In this document: one piece after another, positions 7,806-15,028 of the stretch
Position numbering within the stretch: position 1 is the first letter of the stretch
How the letters are laid out: the number at the start of each line of letters is the position of its first letter
Source: Micromonospora sp. CPCC 205371
GTDB taxonomy: Bacteria; Actinomycetota; Actinomycetes; Mycobacteriales; Micromonosporaceae
Length of the DNA: 46,831 nt
Reading direction: 5' to 3'
Assembly: GCF_026130045.1 (NCBI RefSeq)
Contig: NZ_JAIBNX010000007.1
Location: 1-46,831 of the forward strand
Program-made: the position numbers and the translations under genes
The notes under the pieces: generated by a model
Told to the model about the DNA's origin: nothing
Seen by the model: the letters and a program-made list of their open reading frames with translations, nothing else
The model's database searches: none

Positions 7806-8816
7806 ATGGTGATCTGTATCTACGGCGCCGGAAGCGTCGGCTGCTACGTCGGCGGCCGGCTCGCCGCGACCGGCAGCGAGGTGGTCTTCATCGGCCGCGA
7901 GCGGCTGGCGCGGCAGATCGCCGGAAATGGTCTCACCCTCACCGACTGGCGCGGCGCCGCGCTGCGTGTGCAGGCGCCGCGGTACGAAACGGTGCCGGAC
8001 GCGGTCGCGGAGGCGGACCTGGTCCTGGTCACCGTGAAGTCGGCGGCCACCGCCGCGGCGGGTGACGAGCTGGCGAGCCGCCTCAAGCCGGGCGCGCTCG
8101 TCATCAGCTTCCAGAACGGACTGCACAACGCCGACCTGCTGCGCGAACGGCTACCGGGCGCCACCGTGCTGGCCGGAATGGTCGCCTTCAACGTGATCAA
8201 CCAGGGCGACGGCAGGCTCCACGGCGGCACCGAGGGCGGGCTCGAGGCGCAACGGCATCCCGCGCTGACCGGGTACGTGGCGGCGTTCGAGCGGGCCGGC
8301 CTGCCGCTGGCGCAACACGACGACATGATCGGCGTACAGGCCGCCAAGCTGCTGCTCAACCTCAACAACGCGATCAACGCCCTCTCGGGCGTGCCGCTGA
8401 AGGCCGAACTGTCGCGCCGAGCGTACCGGCGCTGCCTGGCATTGGCGCAGCGCGAGGCGCTGCGGGCGTACGCCGCCGCCGGCCTCACCCCGGTCAAGCT
8501 GACACCGTTGCCGCCGGGCTGGATACCGTTTCTGCTCGATACGCCCGACGCGCTGTTCGCCCGGGTGGCCGGCCGGATGCTGGCCATCGACCCGCTGGCG
8601 CGCTCCTCGATGTGGGAAGACCTGGAGGCGGGCCGGACCACCGAAGTGGACTATCTTAACGGCGAGGTCGTGGCGCTGGCTCGCCGGCATGGCACCCAGG
8701 CGCCGGTCAACGAGCGGCTGGTCGCCCTGATCCGCGACGCCGAGCGCGGCGGCGGGCGCGACTGGTCGGGCGAGGAGCTGCTCGCCGAGCTGAGCGGTGC
8801 CGCCGGGCCGAGGTAG
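7806..8816 (+). CDS. Ketopantoate reductase family (2-dehydropantoate 2-reductase-like)
   Basis: 336 residues with an N-terminal Rossmann fold (ICIYGAGSVGCYVGGRLA, NADP binding) and a C-terminal ApbA helical domain (QAAKLLLNLNNAINALSGVPLK, then MWEDLEAGRTTEVDYLNGEVV). The family reduces 2-dehydropantoate to pantoate in coenzyme A synthesis, but many paralogues act on other 2-keto acids, so panE is not assigned. A -10-like TATCAT lies 8 nt before the ATG and there is no ribosome-binding site, consistent with a near-leaderless transcript. Lies directly after the terminator of the CBM2 gene. Confidence 0.85.
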   Translation: MVICIYGAGSVGCYVGGRLAATGSEVVFIGRERLARQIAGNGLTLTDWRGAALRVQAPRYETVPDAVAEADLVLVTVKSAATAAAGDELASRLKPGALVISFQNGLHNADLLRERLPGATVLAGMVAFNVINQGDGRLHGGTEGGLEAQRHPALTGYVAAFERAGLPLAQHDDMIGVQAAKLLLNLNNAINALSGVPLKAELSRRAYRRCLALAQREALRAYAAAGLTPVKLTPLPPGWIPFLLDTPDALFARVAGRMLAIDPLARSSMWEDLEAGRTTEVDYLNGEVVALARRHGTQAPVNERLVALIRDAERGGGRDWSGEELLAELSGAAGPR

Positions 8817-8822
8817 CGCCGC

Positions 8823-9386
8823 TCACAGCGCGGCGCGCAGCGCCGGTCCGAACACGCGCCGCACCTCGGCCGGGGTGAGCGCGGCGATCGGCCGGAGCGG
8901 GTTGAGGTACCGGGTGAAGATGAGGCCGCCGATCACGCCGACCGCCGCGGTGGCGCGTGCGGTCGCGTCGGGGCCGCCGAGAAATTCAGCGAGGCGGACG
9001 AGTAGCTCACTTTCCAGGTAGTCCCGGAAGGCGCGCATCGTGTCGTCGTCCTGTAGCGCCATGCGGTTTTCGGTGGGAGCGGTCGCGTCCCACAGCGTCG
9101 TGACGGCCGTGATCAGCCGGTCGGCGAGGCCCGCCCGGTCGCCTACCAGGGCATGGTCGAGGGCGCCGGGCCGCGCGCACAGCAGGTTCAGCGACTCGCC
9201 GAACAGGCCTTGTTTCGAGCCGAAGTGGTAGCTGATCAGCGCCTGGTCGACGCCCGCCGCGGCGGCGACCGCGCGGACCGTCGTGCCCTTGTAACCGTGC
9301 CGCAGGAACAGGACGCGGGCGGCTTCGGCGATGGCGGCCTTGGTGTCGGGGTTGCCGCGTGGCCGGCCCCGCGTTTTATTCAGCAC
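8823..9386 (-). CDS. TetR family transcriptional regulator
   Basis: 187 residues from GTG 9386. The N-terminal HTH (residues about 20-58) contains RVLFLRHGYKGTTVRAVAAAAGVDQALISYHFGSK, the classic TetR signature; the C-terminal ligand domain is a TetR_C-type helical bundle. Start choice: the frame extends to 9440, but the family homology begins after residue 10 of the shorter form and the GTG lies inside a palindrome, as expected for self-repression. Divergent from the NAD(P)-binding gene at 9455, its probable target. Confidence 0.85.
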   Translation of the reverse strand: MLNKTRGRPRGNPDTKAAIAEAARVLFLRHGYKGTTVRAVAAAAGVDQALISYHFGSKQGLFGESLNLLCARPGALDHALVGDRAGLADRLITAVTTLWDATAPTENRMALQDDDTMRAFRDYLESELLVRLAEFLGGPDATARATAAVGVIGGLIFTRYLNPLRPIAALTPAEVRRVFGPALRAAL

Positions 9387-9395
9387 GGTTGAATA
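9377..9395. promoter_or_regulatory. Palindrome TATTCA-N7-TGAATA, candidate TetR operator
   Basis: Perfect 6-bp arms (9377-9382 and 9390-9395) around a 7-nt spacer, covering the GTG start of the TetR gene and lying 60 bp upstream of the divergent gene's ATG. It is one of few AT-rich spots here. Spacing suits a TetR dimer; the assignment is inferred from position. Confidence 0.5.
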
Positions 9396-9454
9396 TTGCC
9401 CGCCTCGGGCGGCATCGTCAACGCCATCAACCGCACACATGGAGGAGCGACCAC

Positions 9455-10171
9455 ATGCGTACCGTCATCTTCGGCGCCACCGGCCCGACCGGCCGCCAGC
9501 TCACCGAGCAGTCCCTCGCCGCCGGCCACGAGGTCACCGCGGTCACCCGCCGCCCGGGCGCCATCCAGCCCCGCGCCGGCCTCACCGTGGTCACCGCCGA
9601 CGTCACCGATCCCGAAGCCGTCGACAGCGCCGTCGCCGGCGGCGACGCCGTCCTGTCCAGCCTGGGAGTGTCGCTATCCCCCAAGACCATCACCGTGTAC
9701 TCGCGGGGCAACGCGAACATCGTGGCGGCGATGCATCGTCATGGGGTCAAGCGCCTGGTGACGGTCAGCTCCAGCGTCATGGACCCGCGCTGGCGGCCAA
9801 CCGGAGAGTTCTTCTTCAACAACGTCATGGACCCGCTGGTCAACCGCAGGCTGGGCCGTACCGCACACGAGGACATGCGCCGCATGGAGGCGCTGGTCCG
9901 CGACAGCGACCTGGACTGGACGATCGCCCGACCGTCCGGCCTGTTCGACCACGCGACGGTCACGCGGTACCAGGTCGAGCAGGACGTCGCGGACGGGCTG
10001 TTCACGGCGCGGGCACACCTGGCGGCGGCCATGGTGGCTCAGCTGACCGACGACCGGTTCGTCCGGCGCGCCATGGCTGTGATCACCACCGAGGTCAGGC
10101 CCAGCATCCTGGGCCTGATCTGGCGCGAGGCGGTCGCTAAGCGTTCACCGGGCCCGAGGACGGCGGGCTAG
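9455..10171 (+). CDS. NAD(P)H-binding SDR-like protein (atypical NAD-dependent epimerase family)
   Basis: 238 residues. The N-terminal Rossmann motif VIFGATGPTGRQLTEQSLAAGHEVTAVTRRP marks the atypical SDR/NAD(P)H-binding (NmrA-like) family; VKRLVTVSSSV and DWTIARPSGLFD are typical later blocks. Likely reductase or redox sensor; substrate unknown. ATG at 9455 is preceded by GGAGGAG at good spacing. Divergent from the TetR gene and probably repressed by it. The 3' end overlaps the end of the methyltransferase on the other strand by 27 bp. Confidence 0.82.
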   Translation: MRTVIFGATGPTGRQLTEQSLAAGHEVTAVTRRPGAIQPRAGLTVVTADVTDPEAVDSAVAGGDAVLSSLGVSLSPKTITVYSRGNANIVAAMHRHGVKRLVTVSSSVMDPRWRPTGEFFFNNVMDPLVNRRLGRTAHEDMRRMEALVRDSDLDWTIARPSGLFDHATVTRYQVEQDVADGLFTARAHLAAAMVAQLTDDRFVRRAMAVITTEVRPSILGLIWREAVAKRSPGPRTAG

Positions 10172-10804
10172 CAGCGTCGAATCCTGAATGTCGACCGTTA
10201 CGCCGTCTCGGGTCACTGTCCGCGGCCGCTGCTCGACCACGAGCGTCTCGAAGCCGTCCGGCAAGCCGGGCAGCAGTTCCTCGGCGACGAACATCGCCCT
10301 ACGGTGGCTCGCGCTCATTTGTGTGAACACCTCGGACGGTGCGTGACCAACCACGAGCAGATGGCCGCCGGACGCGACGGCCTCGGCCAGCCGGCGGACC
10401 ACCTCGATCATCCCGCCGTCCGGCGGGTGCAGATAGTGGCTGGTGACCAGGTCATAGGATCGGCCGTCCGCCGCGAAGGTTCGTGCGTCGACGTGCCACC
10501 AGTCGACGCGGTCGGCGACCCCGGCCTGCTCGGCGTGCCGGGCGGCGCGTGCCAGGCCGTTGGTGGAGAAGTCGGCGCCGGTGACCGTCCAGCCCTGGCG
10601 GGCCAGCCAGATCACGTCGCCGCCCTCACCGCAGCCGACGTCCAGCGCGGTACCCGGCGCCAGCCCGGCCACCTCGGCGACCAGCTGGGGATTGGGGTTT
10701 CCGCTCCAGACCTTCTCCTGTCCGCGATACCGCTCGTCCCAGGCCGTCGGCTCGAACATCGCGGCCGCCTCGTCCTCGGTGACCTGGTGCCCATGTCCAC
10801 TCAT
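10145..10804 (-). CDS. Class I SAM-dependent methyltransferase
   Basis: 219 residues. Motif I is ALDVGCGEGGDVIWLARQGW, with the acidic residue in VTGADFSTNGLARA, then the later motif YDLVTSHYLHPPDGGM. The short N-terminal FEPTAWDERYRGQEKVWSGNPNP block is typical of the tellurite-resistance/thiopurine methyltransferase-like group of small soluble methyltransferases. Target unknown. Transcribed alone or with the gene starting at 11544 (44-bp gap). Confidence 0.85.
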   Translation of the reverse strand: MSGHGHQVTEDEAAAMFEPTAWDERYRGQEKVWSGNPNPQLVAEVAGLAPGTALDVGCGEGGDVIWLARQGWTVTGADFSTNGLARAARHAEQAGVADRVDWWHVDARTFAADGRSYDLVTSHYLHPPDGGMIEVVRRLAEAVASGGHLLVVGHAPSEVFTQMSASHRRAMFVAEELLPGLPDGFETLVVEQRPRTVTRDGVTVDIQDSTLLARRPRAR

Positions 10805-10848
10805 GCCAACAGCGTCCTGGTTCCTGCCGATGTCGACAAACTATGTTG

Positions 10849-11544
10849 CTACTTCGGCAACAAACCCTGTTTGAGTGGTAGCCCGGCCAGGACCCGGCGT
10901 TTGAGGGCGCCAAAGTCACGGAAGCCGTCGACGTCGACCAGCGGCGTGCCGTCGTCGTCGACGTCCTCATGCAGGCACAGCAGATCACGGTCGAAGTGTT
11001 CCAGCAGTCGGACGTCGTCCATTTCCACACCGGTGGGACACTCGCCGGACATGCGAGGGCTGTCGACAACGACGCTCGCGTCGACCCGGCCGCCGACGGT
11101 GAACCAGTGTTCCTCACCGTAGAACAGCTCCGCGTGTACGTCACCGCCGATCAGGGCCGAGCAGTCGTTGTAGTCGCCGATGAGCCGGCCGGTATACAGG
11201 TCGCCGTGCACCTCCAGCCAGCCGGCGGTGACCACGTCACGAGCCCGCATCTCGCCGGTCACGAGCAGGAACGACTCGGGGTCGTCGCTGTCGCGGTAGT
11301 AGCCGCCGACCGTGAGGTCACCGCGAACGACAAGCAGGTAGACCTGTTCGGCGGCGAGGTCGAGGTCGCCGGGCACATGCAGGTCACCATCGGCCAACAG
11401 CACGTCGGTGGCGTAGCCCTCGAACTCCGCCAGAGCGGCGATCACGTGCTTCGCCTTGTACGACTCGCGGAACATCTCAACGGCCCCGCGCACCTCCGTA
11501 TCGGTGACCTGTCCCCGTCGCAAGCTACGAACACCATCGATCAT
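10849..11544 (-). CDS. Beta-helix-like conserved protein of unknown function
   Basis: 231 residues from ATG 11544. The centre (residues about 40-165) is a run of short strand repeats: YATDVLLADGDLHVPGDLDL, YLLVVRGDLTVGGYY, FLLVTGEMRARDVVTAGWLEVHGDL, with recurring V-x-G-D-L steps like a bactofilin or polymer-forming beta-helix. The blocks RDSDDPESFLLVTG and FYGEEHWFTVGGR strike me as conserved, but I know no function. Start: a second ATG at 11595 sits inside a terminator-like hairpin; ATG 11544 is preceded by TACGGT at exactly 6 nt, a leaderless promoter signature. Cytoplasmic, no signal. Confidence 0.7.
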   Translation of the reverse strand: MIDGVRSLRRGQVTDTEVRGAVEMFRESYKAKHVIAALAEFEGYATDVLLADGDLHVPGDLDLAAEQVYLLVVRGDLTVGGYYRDSDDPESFLLVTGEMRARDVVTAGWLEVHGDLYTGRLIGDYNDCSALIGGDVHAELFYGEEHWFTVGGRVDASVVVDSPRMSGECPTGVEMDDVRLLEHFDRDLLCLHEDVDDDGTPLVDVDGFRDFGALKRRVLAGLPLKQGLLPK

Positions 11545-11585
11545 CCGCACACCGTAGCGAGCGCCACCAAGCTGCCAGAAAGGTA

Positions 11586-11607
11586 GGCCTCGCATGTGAG
11601 CGAGGCC
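11586..11607 (-). terminator. Hairpin after the small secreted protein gene
   Basis: GGCCTCGC and GCGAGGCC (perfect 8-bp stem, 6-nt loop) lie 31 bp beyond the stop of the leftward gene at 11638 and before the start of the next gene. Read leftward it would end transcription between the two. No T tract. Confidence 0.5.
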
Positions 11608-11637
11608 CCCCGTGGAATGCTTACTGTCACTAGCGCA

Positions 11638-11898
11638 TCAGTAGGTGTAGAAGTACCAACCGATGTCGTAGAAGCAGCCATGCACGCGTTGTCCGGTCGC
11701 GGCCACCGCGTACTTCCAGTAGTTGCAGGTTCCCTCATCCGGGTACGGGCCGTAGTAGCGGGTAGCCGACGCCGCGGCCGGTGCGGCGGAGGAGGAGGTA
11801 GCCGATTCCGCGCCCTGTGCGGGGCCGGCGGAGAGCAGCATCGTGGCGAACGCGGCGCTCGCCGTGATGGCGGCCCCCCTGATGATGTGTCGTTTCAC
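11638..11898 (-). CDS. Small secreted protein with two cysteines
   Basis: 86 residues from GTG 11898: a signal peptide (KRHIIRGAAITASAAFATMLLSAGPAQG) and a mature part of about 58 residues, with an Ala/Ser linker then ATRYYGPYPDEGTCNYWKYAVAATGQRVHGCFYDIGWYFYTY. Two Cys could form a disulfide and the tail is aromatic. It resembles small secreted actinobacterial proteins with a YYGPY...C...C...WYFY pattern; function unknown. A GGAAGGG lies about 10 nt before the GTG. An earlier in-frame ATG (11946) would add a non-signal-like N-terminus. Confidence 0.65.
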   Translation of the reverse strand: MKRHIIRGAAITASAAFATMLLSAGPAQGAESATSSSAAPAAASATRYYGPYPDEGTCNYWKYAVAATGQRVHGCFYDIGWYFYTY

Positions 11899-12011
11899 GC
11901 GGCTGTGTCCCTTCCGTTGATTCGTCGGTGCGGCTGGCCGCATCACGTGGCGGACCAGAACCGCCGCTGCACGCGTGAACGCTACATGCGCACGGTTTCA
12001 TATCGGCTTCA

Positions 12012-12033
12012 CCCATTGGGAGAAGCCAATGGG
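12012..12033. promoter_or_regulatory. Inverted repeat CCCATTGG-N6-CCAATGGG
   Basis: Perfect 8-bp arms with a GAGAAG spacer in the gap between the small secreted protein gene and the Imm-5-like gene (start 36 bp downstream). An alternative, larger foldback (GGCTTC/GAAGCC) overlaps it. Could be an operator or an mRNA hairpin; no T tract, so a terminator is less likely. Confidence 0.4.
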
Positions 12034-12068
12034 AAACAGCCACCATCTACAAAGGATGGTCGTTTGGC

Positions 12069-12659
12069 GTGCGACGGTGGTTCAGCGATACGGTTGGCGG
12101 TGTGGCTGACGGGAATCCGGTAATCGAGCTCAGCATGGCTGACCTGCGCGAGATCGCGGGCTACGCCGTGGCCTGCGCGGAGCCCGCGTTGGCGATCTTC
12201 GAACGTGCACGCCCCGACGATCGGCGCCCGCGAGCCGCCATCGAGGCCGCAAAGGCGTTCGCGGAGGGAGCCAAGCGGACAAAGGCGATCCGCGACGGCG
12301 CGTGGGCGGCGCAACGGGCGTACCAAGAGACACGCGACGCGGGGCAGCTGGCGGCGAGCGATGCCGCCCGCGCGGCCGTTGCCGCGGCCAGCGCGGCGTT
12401 TCTCCATCCGCTGGCGAAAGCGACTCAGGTTCTGCACATTCTCGGACCGGCCGCCCACGCCGCGCGAGCCTTCGAACTCGATGCCGGTGACGACCAGGAC
12501 GTCGGCGCCGACTACATCCAGAACGCGGCTGGCCTGGCCGGGCCCACCGTGGTGAGCGTCCTGATGCGTTACCCGAACGCCCCGAGGGGTCGCGGCCGCG
12601 CGGGAGAGCTACTGCGGAGCCTCGACATGGCGTTGCGACATTCGGCGGCCAACCGCTGA
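12069..12659 (+). CDS. Imm-5-like putative immunity protein
   Basis: 196 residues, Ala-rich and all-helical. LSMADLREIAGYAVACAEPALAIFERARPDDRRPRAAIEAAKAFAEGAKRTKAIRDGAWAAQRA follows the pattern of proteins annotated putative immunity protein (Imm-5-like), which pair with toxins in some polymorphic-toxin loci. No toxin gene is visible nearby, so the role is open. The start is uncertain: GTG 12069 has AAAGGA about 12 nt upstream; GTG 12102 and ATG 12135 lack a good ribosome-binding site but fit the domain boundary. Cytoplasmic. Confidence 0.6.
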   Translation: MRRWFSDTVGGVADGNPVIELSMADLREIAGYAVACAEPALAIFERARPDDRRPRAAIEAAKAFAEGAKRTKAIRDGAWAAQRAYQETRDAGQLAASDAARAAVAAASAAFLHPLAKATQVLHILGPAAHAARAFELDAGDDQDVGADYIQNAAGLAGPTVVSVLMRYPNAPRGRGRAGELLRSLDMALRHSAANR

Positions 12660-12701
12660 CGGTCGGCGCGTGATGGCGGGAGGATGCCGGCCGTCTCGGG
12701 T

Positions 12702-13496
12702 TCAGGCCAGGTCGGACGCCGCGGGAGTGGCCGGCGGGTGAGCGTCGGCCGGCTTGCGCGCGAGGATGAGCCCGCATCGTGGGCTGCCGTCGCTGCGCCG
12801 GCCCAGGGCGGTCAAGGCGGCGACCGTCACCGTGAAGCCAGCCGCCGTCAGGTCGTCGCGGACGGCGGACAGCGGGCTGCTGCGGTAGTACATGACGAAT
12901 GGGGGGCGCCACACGGCGTTGCGGACACGCATGGCCAGGTCGAATCCGAGCGCGGCCCAGTGCGCGACAGAGGTGAGCGGCGGCGGCGCGCCGATCGGAA
13001 AGGCGAAGAGGCCGCTGGGCCGCAGCGCCCGGTACACCCCTTCGAAGACAGCGGGCCGCTCGGTGGGTAGGAAGTGCCCGAGCGCTCCGAACGTGACGGC
13101 GAGGTCGAAGTCTTCAGCGAACGGCAGGGCCCGGGCGTCGGCCCGCATCCACGAGGCGTCGGGGTGCGCGCTCCGCGCCTGCGCGAGCATGCCGGCGCTG
13201 AAGTCGACGCCCGTGATCAGTCCTTGGCACAGCGGCCTGAGCACCAGCATGCCCGCACCGGTGCCGCAGCACACGTCCAGTCCATCGCGGAACGGCCCGA
13301 GTTCGGACAGCGCGTGGGCGGTCCCGTCGAGAATGCTCTCCGGGGTCCGAAAAGGCGTGTGGTCGAATTTGGGCGCCAGGAGGTCGTAGCCACGCTCGAC
13401 GGAGGACAGCGCCTGGACGCACAGCTCACCCAGGGACGGGCCTTGAGGCGAAAACACTGGCCGAGGGTACCCGCCGGGCGGCGGCCTTGTCGGCAC
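12702..13496 (-). CDS. Class I SAM-dependent methyltransferase
   Basis: 264 residues. ALSSVERGYDLLAPKFDHTPFRTPESIL precedes motif I GLDVCCGTGAGMLVLRPLCQG, then VDFSAGMLAQAR, ADARALPFAEDFDLAVTFGALGHF and the late block LRPSGLFAFPIG. A UbiE/Methyltransf_25-like enzyme with unknown acceptor. The GTG at 13496 shares its G with the TAG stop of the upstream gene (TAGTG), which implies translational coupling; an alternative GTG at 13457 lies at the edge of the 28-bp repeat. Two methyltransferases in tandem with linked translation suggests related jobs. Confidence 0.82.
   Translation of the reverse strand: MPTRPPPGGYPRPVFSPQGPSLGELCVQALSSVERGYDLLAPKFDHTPFRTPESILDGTAHALSELGPFRDGLDVCCGTGAGMLVLRPLCQGLITGVDFSAGMLAQARSAHPDASWMRADARALPFAEDFDLAVTFGALGHFLPTERPAVFEGVYRALRPSGLFAFPIGAPPPLTSVAHWAALGFDLAMRVRNAVWRPPFVMYYRSSPLSAVRDDLTAAGFTVTVAALTALGRRSDGSPRCGLILARKPADAHPPATPAASDLA
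13457..13484. repeat. 28-bp direct repeat, copy 1
   Basis: Begins CTGGCCGAGGGTACCCGCC and differs from the copy at 14272-14299 at one position. It lies at the 5' end of the 12702-13496 methyltransferase gene. On the minus strand it contains CGGCGGGTACCCT, a -10-like TACCCT that also appears upstream of the GH43 gene near 33525. Confidence 0.8.
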
Positions 13497-14254
13497 TACT
13501 GGCGCTGGAAGACGAGCAGTTGGCTGGTCTCGTATTGAGGCCCGTCCCCGAGCGAGGGCAGCGCCGCCTCGATTCTCGCGAAGCCCGCTTCGACGGCTTC
13601 CTGGCTCATGTGCTCGAAGACAGAGACGGCACGCAGCTTCAGCTTCTCGTAGTCTTCGGCCAGGCTTGCCGAGCGGAGCCAGGTGACCTCATCACGAGAG
13701 ACGAGCCTCCACCCGGCGGCGGTGAAGTCACCGGTAACGTCTTCCTCGGACCGGAACTGCGCCTGGTCTACCCTCCTCCATTCGGGCACGACGCGGAACC
13801 ACCAGACATCAGGCATCCTGTCGGAGAAGTTCAGCTGCACGAAGAGCTTGCCGCCTGGCTTGACGACGCGGCGCAACTCCTGAACGGCGACCGCCCGATC
13901 GGCGACATGGTGCCAGACGAAGAACAGCAAGGCCGCGTCGCACGAGGCGTCTGGCAATGGAATCCGCTCAGCGGACCCGGCCGCATACGTGACGGCGGGA
14001 TGGCCGGCGTGGGCAAGGGCTTTCGCGCGCATCTTGTCTGACGGCTCGACCCCGTGGGCCGGGCCGCCGAAGGCATCCGCCAAGTATGGGGTCATGCGGC
14101 CGGTACCCGAGCCCAGGTCGAGCCAGACCAAAGGCCGTGACTCCGGCAGGTGGCGAGCGAACGCCTCCATCCACGTTTTGAGCGCGTCGGGCGACATCTG
14201 CCGCCCGACGGTGTAGACGGCATGCAGGCGTGCGTCGTAGTCGACCTTCTCCAT
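13496..14254 (-). CDS. Class I SAM-dependent methyltransferase
   Basis: 252 residues. Motif I is VWLDLGSGTGRMTPYLADAFGG, with VEPSDKMRAKA, AGSAERIPLPDASCDAALLFFVWHHV and VVKPGGKLFVQLN following, a Methyltransf_11 pattern. Acceptor unknown. ATG 14254 has GGAGGG 5-6 nt upstream. Its stop overlaps the start of the next methyltransferase by one base. The whole gene is bracketed by two near-identical 28-bp direct repeats 815 bp apart, as if the gene with its leader had been inserted or copied as a unit. Confidence 0.85.
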   Translation of the reverse strand: MEKVDYDARLHAVYTVGRQMSPDALKTWMEAFARHLPESRPLVWLDLGSGTGRMTPYLADAFGGPAHGVEPSDKMRAKALAHAGHPAVTYAAGSAERIPLPDASCDAALLFFVWHHVADRAVAVQELRRVVKPGGKLFVQLNFSDRMPDVWWFRVVPEWRRVDQAQFRSEEDVTGDFTAAGWRLVSRDEVTWLRSASLAEDYEKLKLRAVSVFEHMSQEAVEAGFARIEAALPSLGDGPQYETSQLLVFQRQ

Positions 14255-14271
14255 GCCCCCTCCAGCTCTCG

Positions 14272-14299
14272 CTGGCCGAGGGTACCCGCCGGACGGCGG
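14272..14299. repeat. 28-bp direct repeat, copy 2
   Basis: 27 of 28 positions match copy 1 at 13457-13484. It lies 18 bp upstream of the start of the 13496-14254 methyltransferase gene and contains the same TACCCT box on the minus strand, so it may be the promoter of this leftward pair. Confidence 0.8.
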
Positions 14300-14371
14300 G
14301 CCCGGCGACTACGGTGGTAGCGGCCATGGCTGTTGGTTCGGTGGTGTTGGCAATCCTGGTGAAGGGACGAT

Positions 14372-15019
14372 GTGGTGCGCGTATTGCTGGTGGGCGATTC
14401 GACGGTGACCGACGACGCCGGGTGGGGCCTGGGCTTCCGGGCGCGCATGTCGGCCGGCGCGGAACGCCTCAACCACGCGATGAGCGGGCGCAGCTCGAAA
14501 AGGTACCGCGACGAGGGTCTGTGGGAGACGGCTATGGCGACCGAGGCCGACTACGTGCTCATCCAGTTCGGCCACAACGACCAACCAGGCAAGGGGCCGG
14601 AGCGGGAAACCGACCCGGATAGCGGTTTCGCCGCGAACCTGGCCCGATACGTGACCGAGGCCCGCGCGGCGACGACGCTTCCGATACTCGTCACCTCGCT
14701 GACCCGACGCCAGTTCGACGCCACCGGGGGCCTGCGTGACACGCTCGGCCCGTACGTGGCAGCGACCCGGCGGGTGGCAACCGACCTGGAAGTCCCGCTG
14801 GTCGACCTGCACGCGGCCAGCACCCGTCTCTGCGAGACGTTGGGTCGGACCGGCTGCGAGCAGCTCTCGCCGCGCGAGCCCGACGGCAGCGTGGACACCA
14901 CACACCTCAACGCCGAAGGCGGCCTGCGGTTCGGCGGCCTCGTCGCCGACCTCACCCGCGATGTGGTACCCGAGCTGAAGCCCTTCCTGACCGAGTTCTC
15001 CCCCGCTGTGCGCGGCTAA
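14372..15019 (+). CDS. SGNH hydrolase, rhamnogalacturonan acetylesterase-like (CE12-type)
   Basis: 215 residues with the four SGNH blocks: VLLVGDSTVTDD (Ser nucleophile), MSGRSSKRYRDEGLW (Gly block), IQFGHNDQPGK (Asn) and VDTTHLNAEGG (Asp and His). GRSS-K-R-Y and FGHND are characteristic of rhamnogalacturonan acetylesterases, which remove acetyl groups from pectin RG-I. No signal peptide, so it may act on imported oligomers; that is inference. GTG 14372 with GAAGGG upstream; the second GTG at 14375 is equally usable. A 9-nt gap to the AbfB gene suggests one transcript. Confidence 0.85.
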   Translation: MVRVLLVGDSTVTDDAGWGLGFRARMSAGAERLNHAMSGRSSKRYRDEGLWETAMATEADYVLIQFGHNDQPGKGPERETDPDSGFAANLARYVTEARAATTLPILVTSLTRRQFDATGGLRDTLGPYVAATRRVATDLEVPLVDLHAASTRLCETLGRTGCEQLSPREPDGSVDTTHLNAEGGLRFGGLVADLTRDVVPELKPFLTEFSPAVRG

Positions 15020-15028
15020 CATCGTCGC

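Noticed and set aside
10845-10861. GTTGC-N7-GCAAC as a terminator
   Set aside because: Only 5-bp arms, overlaps the stop codon region, no T tract.
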